Assembly: GCF_947501425.1 (NCBI RefSeq)
Contig: NZ_CANMVN010000001.1
Location: forward strand, 62,001 to 126,000
Direction of reading: 5' to 3'
Length of the DNA stretch: 64,000 nucleotides
DNA from: an uncultured Psychroserpens sp.
GTDB taxonomy: Bacteria; Bacteroidota; Bacteroidia; Flavobacteriales; Flavobacteriaceae
Shown here piece by piece: positions 60,825 to 64,000 of this stretch. Numbering within the stretch: the first letter of the stretch is position 1; each line of letters opens with the position of its first letter. The notes beneath the pieces were generated by a model. It had not been told where the DNA came from. It made no database searches and saw nothing but the letters and a program-made list of their open reading frames with translations. Made by a program: the position numbers and the translations under genes.

Positions 60825-61634
60825 CTAATTTTGAGATTTCTGAGAGACTAATTGTTGGAGGTCTACAATTTTACTCTCAAGTTCATGTAGTCGATCATAT
60901 ACATCTACAGGTTCTGGCATTTGCTTTGAAGCAAACATGGTGACATACCAAACCTCCATAATATCTTCTGCGTTTATGGTGTAGGTTGGGTAGTTACCAT
61001 CTTTGTTATCACTTTTAAGAATTAATTTACCGCGTTCTTCTATACGATTAATCACACGCTTTAAAACCACACCATCATTTTTACTAATGATCACGTAAAC
61101 TCTACCGTCTTTGATATCGCTAAAATCTTCAACATAACGACCAAATACCATATCGCCATCAAAAAAGGTGCGCACCATAGAGTTGCCTTGAACCTCAAAA
61201 CATCTAAAGGTGCCATTATTTAATTGAGGCATATGAAATGCAGGTAAAGTCTCAATGTATTCGGCATCGCCATAACCGTCTAAGTAACCAGCTCTGGCTT
61301 TTGCAGGAACGTAGACGACGTTTTCTTCGCCTTCAGGTGTAGTTGAAATGACCTGTGGCATTCCAGAATATGTTGGAGTATTAGAGACTTCAGATTTTAA
61401 CATCACAGGACTTTTTCCGAAGAGGTAATCTGGATTGATATCAAACTCATCGATAATGGCCGACAATACATCATAACCAGGTTTTGTTTTTTTTCGAGAA
61501 CCGTCAGATTGAGGCCTTCCATTGACGATACTATCTATAGTGGTTCCGGTAACACCAATACGTTTTGAAAAGGCGTAATTATTGAGATTAAAGTGGTTGA
61601 TGATAGCGGTAATTTTTTCGTCTATGTGTTCCAT
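60825..61634 (-). CDS. LexA-like transcriptional repressor (HTH + S24 peptidase)
   Basis: A 269-residue regulator. Residues 1-65 form a helix-turn-helix of the Xre type (YAFSKRIGVTGTTIDSIVNG), followed by a linker and an S24 self-cleavage domain. The dyad is Ser152 (VQGNSMV) and Lys192 (VVLKRVINR), 40 residues apart as in LexA-fold proteins; the likely cleavage bond is Ala115-Gly116 in AKARAGYLDG. A C-terminal coiled coil (ELESKIVDLQQLV) may aid dimerisation. It is divergent from the giant gene at 62147 and followed without gap by rnpA. Inverted repeats at its promoter suggest autoregulation. Confidence 0.9.
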   Translation of the reverse strand: MEHIDEKITAIINHFNLNNYAFSKRIGVTGTTIDSIVNGRPQSDGSRKKTKPGYDVLSAIIDEFDINPDYLFGKSPVMLKSEVSNTPTYSGMPQVISTTPEGEENVVYVPAKARAGYLDGYGDAEYIETLPAFHMPQLNNGTFRCFEVQGNSMVRTFFDGDMVFGRYVEDFSDIKDGRVYVIISKNDGVVLKRVINRIEERGKLILKSDNKDGNYPTYTINAEDIMEVWYVTMFASKQMPEPVDVYDRLHELESKIVDLQQLVSQKSQN

Positions 61635-61660
61635 GGTCTTTAATACTAAGAGGTCTCACT

Positions 61661-61717
61661 TTTTACAAAATTATTTTGCAATTTGTTTGTATTAGTTTGT
61701 AAAATGTGTTATATTTG
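61661..61717. promoter_or_regulatory. divergent promoter/operator between repressor and giant gene
   Basis: Plus strand: TTTG (61686-61689), 20-bp spacer, TATATTTG (61710-61717), a near-ideal promoter. Minus strand: TAATTTTG (61666-61673) as -7 for the repressor. Inverted repeats overlap both: CAAAAT-T-ATTTTG (61666-61678) and the arms TTTTACAAA (61661-61669) and TTTGTAAAA (61696-61704). A dimeric repressor could bind here and control both directions. Confidence 0.6.
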
Positions 61718-61723
61718 TACTCT

Positions 61724-62146
61724 ATTTAAATGCTAAGATACGAAATTTACTTAAAAATCAAACATTTGTTAAATTTTATTAGCATTTTCTTCAGATTTTA
61801 AAATTAAAGACGTCTTATTAAAATCTACGATGGTTACGTATTCAACAACATGTTGGAATACGATGAAAGTTTATGCCTTAAGTATTAAGGTTTCAAAGCG
61901 AGGTAAACTGTTAGAAAAGCGAAATGATAACAGTTCATATACCTGTTCTGTGTTGAAACCACTGTTAAAATCAAATGATATTTTTTTCTCTTTATACAAA
62001 GTAGAAAAATTGAGCATAGCCTAAGCTACGGTCTCTTTTTTTACTGAAGTAAAAAGGTGAAAAATGCGTTTTATTAAAGTTGTTTTGACTTAGAAAAGGT
62101 ATGCGTTGAACTTAATAAAACAAGTATAAACTTTAAACATTTTACA
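61724..62146 (+). other. long palindrome-rich leader of the giant gene
   Basis: About 420 bp between the plus promoter and the ATG at 62147. It contains several inverted repeats: AGATTTTAA/TTAAAATCT (61793-61801 and 61818-61826) with AAGACGTCTT inside, CCTTAA/TTAAGG (61876-61890), AACTGTTA/TAACAGTT (61906-61913 and 61928-61935), and a hairpin at about 62035-62057. A 64-codon frame (61830-62024) spans them, but its product resembles nothing I know. A structured 5' leader or small RNA is equally possible. Confidence 0.4.
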
Positions 62147-64000
62147 ATGAGTACAGAAAACAATAACAAACAAACTTTATTTAGGTTTGTTAGTTTTAGA
62201 AACCCAAATTTAGCTGAGACAAAGACAACTAATTTGGCGTTTATTCAAAGACCAGACAAAATAAATGGGGTTTTTGATCAAGTCTCAGCATCTGAGACAC
62301 AAACAAAATTACGAGCCATGTTAATAGAGGCTTCCGTTTTTGAGACTTCTGCTATTAAAACAGTAGAAGAATTAGAACAAGGAGAGCTAAAAGAATTAGT
62401 AAGAATTGGAAAGTCTCTTAGCGCTAATAATGAGCTTTCACCTGCTGATAAAGATTTATGTAAAGAACAGTATGGGAATTTGATAGATTCAGAAACCATT
62501 ATAATGATTTGGGATAACCTTATCTATCAATACTTAACACAAACAGATTTTTATATAAAAGAAGCTTTGACCTATATCCTAAAGGCATTGCATATAGGCT
62601 ATGTTCAAACACTAACTCCTAACGAAGAGCTTAAAAAAATAAATGGAGCTGACCTTATTCAAGCTGCATTAAATGCAACCATAATTATACCGTCTTCTGT
62701 TTTAGGAAAAGTAAAACCTTCATCAGCGAAACGATTATCTGCTAAAGAATTATCTAGCAAAGAGGAAAGCTTATTGACTTTAGGATTAGAGGGTTTTGAA
62801 AAAGAACAAGATGCTTTAATAGAAAGAGACAGTCTTAAGCAATTAAAATCTGAAGTTGAAAGTATAAAAAATAAATATTGGTCTAATTATGAAAACGCTT
62901 TAAAAGCTGCTAGGGAAGCATATAAAAAAGACTATGGCGAAATCATTCAAGCTTATGAAGAACAAGAAGATTTTATTGATGACCTAGAAGAGGCTAAAGC
63001 GCCTGAGGAAGATATTATAAAAGCCTATGAGGTTTTAGATGGCTATAGTTATCCTGAATTTGATTTTTCTTATAAAGACGAATTAGATTGGAACGATATT
63101 CAAAGTCAATTAAGTGAAGAGTCGTTAGCCTATTTCTTAGAGAATTTTGCAAATGCTGAGCAAAGCATTGATAAAGAAGTTGATTTAGAAAAGGCTGTAA
63201 TAGTAACAGACAAGGGTTCTGAAATAACAGTAGACACAAACACCTTTTCATTTAGACATAATGGTTTTGATGAAATCATTTCAGATATTGATAATCAAGT
63301 AGATACATACGATACTATTTCATTAAACGAAGCTAATCTTCCCCAAGATGAATATGTAAATGTTGGTGGAGCGGTTGTTCCTGTGTCTACGTCTACTACT
63401 ACGCAAACTCCAAATCTATCTTATGTATTAAGAGCTAGAAAACAAGGTTTTTTCGGATTAAATAGAGGATATGCTACATTTCAAATACATGTAGAAAATT
63501 CTTCATGGGCCCTTAGCAATGCTGTTATTTCTGCAACAACTAGTTCAGGAGCTTATACTAAAAACATAAGTGCAGTGTCTGTTGTTAATAACAAGATTAA
63601 TTTCCCTCGTTTTTTAAGAAACAACATAAGAAGCATCAGTAATTTGAGTGTTCAAGTGTTCTTCGCTAATGGTAGAGAAGCTAAACTAGATTTGAGTACA
63701 GTGGTTGTTGATAGACCTTATACAGGAGTACTTACTTTAAAACCAGTTATAACCGATAATCCAGATAACACCAACCCAAGTGAACCTACTCCTACAAGAG
63801 GCGAACATTTTGGATTAAAACGATTAGGTGTTGCTGAATATATGAAAGTTACTCAAAGTGTTCATGCTTATGTGCCTGGAGAAGTATCGAATATAGAAAA
63901 TGTAATGGCTAGCGAGTTACGGCATAAGTCTATAAATGAGCTAACACGAACTGAAGATACTATTACAACAAGTACATCTCAAGAGATTGAAGAAGTATCA
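62147..64000 (+). CDS. very large unrecognised protein, 5' part only
   Basis: An open frame of 618 codons from ATG 62147, still open at the window end, so only the N-terminal part is seen. There is no signal peptide (MSTENNNKQTLFRFVSFRNP). Residues 45-200 are helical; 200-300 are strongly charged with coiled-coil character (LKQLKSEVESIKNKYWSNYE); about 420-540 looks beta-rich (GYATFQIHVENSSWALSNAV). Near 565 comes RGEHFGLKRLGVAEYMKVTQ and AYVPGEVSNIENVMASELRH, then a Thr/Ser/Glu-rich segment. I recall YVPGEVS-x-IEN strings only from huge uncharacterised Bacteroidota proteins. It is divergent from the LexA-like repressor. Function unknown. Confidence 0.8.
   Translation, partial: MSTENNNKQTLFRFVSFRNPNLAETKTTNLAFIQRPDKINGVFDQVSASETQTKLRAMLIEASVFETSAIKTVEELEQGELKELVRIGKSLSANNELSPADKDLCKEQYGNLIDSETIIMIWDNLIYQYLTQTDFYIKEALTYILKALHIGYVQTLTPNEELKKINGADLIQAALNATIIIPSSVLGKVKPSSAKRLSAKELSSKEESLLTLGLEGFEKEQDALIERDSLKQLKSEVESIKNKYWSNYENALKAAREAYKKDYGEIIQAYEEQEDFIDDLEEAKAPEEDIIKAYEVLDGYSYPEFDFSYKDELDWNDIQSQLSEESLAYFLENFANAEQSIDKEVDLEKAVIVTDKGSEITVDTNTFSFRHNGFDEIISDIDNQVDTYDTISLNEANLPQDEYVNVGGAVVPVSTSTTTQTPNLSYVLRARKQGFFGLNRGYATFQIHVENSSWALSNAVISATTSSGAYTKNISAVSVVNNKINFPRFLRNNIRSISNLSVQVFFANGREAKLDLSTVVVDRPYTGVLTLKPVITDNPDNTNPSEPTPTRGEHFGLKRLGVAEYMKVTQSVHAYVPGEVSNIENVMASELRHKSINELTRTEDTITTSTSQEIEEVS

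Noticed and set aside
61830-62024. 64-codon frame in the leader of the giant gene
   Set aside because: No family resemblance, and the frame is crossed by several inverted repeats. Kept only as a possibility within the leader entry.
62278-63251. Two minus-strand frames inside the giant gene
   Set aside because: They lie opposite an intact longer frame with normal codon use; no motif or promoter supports them.

Overview
The window looks like chromosomal DNA from a low-GC marine-type member of the Flavobacteriaceae (Bacteroidota); the genus cannot be fixed from the sequence. The reasons are three secreted proteins with type IX (T9SS) C-terminal sorting domains, Bacteroidota-restricted families (DUF4837, DUF4175, PorT-like barrel, GldL-like HWP membrane protein, head-GIN protein), promoters of the TAnnTTTG type, absence of Shine-Dalgarno sequences and several TTG/GTG starts. 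I see no insertion sequence, CRISPR array or prophage.

Region 1 (1-20.2 kb, all minus strand) is a surface-polysaccharide locus. In transcription order it has a DUF6909 protein, a Wzz-like chain-length protein, rmlBACD (dTDP-L-rhamnose), cysQ, a DUF2061 membrane protein, cysC-cysD-cysN (sulfate activation to PAPS), a lipoprotein, a Wzx-type flippase, a hexapeptide acyltransferase, a sulfotransferase, three glycosyltransferases, two O-antigen polymerase/ligase-like membrane proteins and ugd (cut by the window edge). No sulfate reductase is present. PAPS synthesis, a PAPS-dependent sulfotransferase and PAP removal by CysQ together point to a sulfated, rhamnose- and perhaps uronate-containing polysaccharide.

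Region 2 (20.2-36.3 kb) is mainly housekeeping and envelope genes: a GH3-family protein, an M23 peptidase, tatA, DUF4837, a LysM transglycosylase, pgk, the DNA polymerase III delta' subunit, an OmpH-like chaperone, a methyltransferase, mnmG, ybeY and a 1161-residue DUF4175 protein. Two perfect parS-type palindromes lie immediately on either side of mnmG.

Region 3 (36.3-55.5 kb) has alkB, gltX, an SPFH protein, a FemAB-like protein, glnS, folB and tRNA-Cys, followed by three extra copies of the tRNA 3' half, each in a unit of about 112 bp. Then come a GldL-like protein, a LysE exporter, a head-GIN protein, an acyl-carrier-like protein with permuted halves, YbjQ, RNase R carrying an in-frame palindromic insertion, and two tandem FG-GAP-like T9SS proteins; a third paralogue lies at 37.4 kb.

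Region 4 (55.5-64 kb) starts with a 620-bp AT-rich non-coding gap containing same-strand repeats that resemble degenerate DnaA boxes, which I propose as a candidate replication origin. It continues with rpiB, a CDF metal transporter and an ElaA-like acetyltransferase on the plus strand, then a tandem-OmpA protein, ctpA, rnpA and a LexA-like repressor on the minus strand. Divergent from the repressor, behind a palindrome-rich 430-bp leader, starts a very large unrecognised plus-strand gene that runs off the window.
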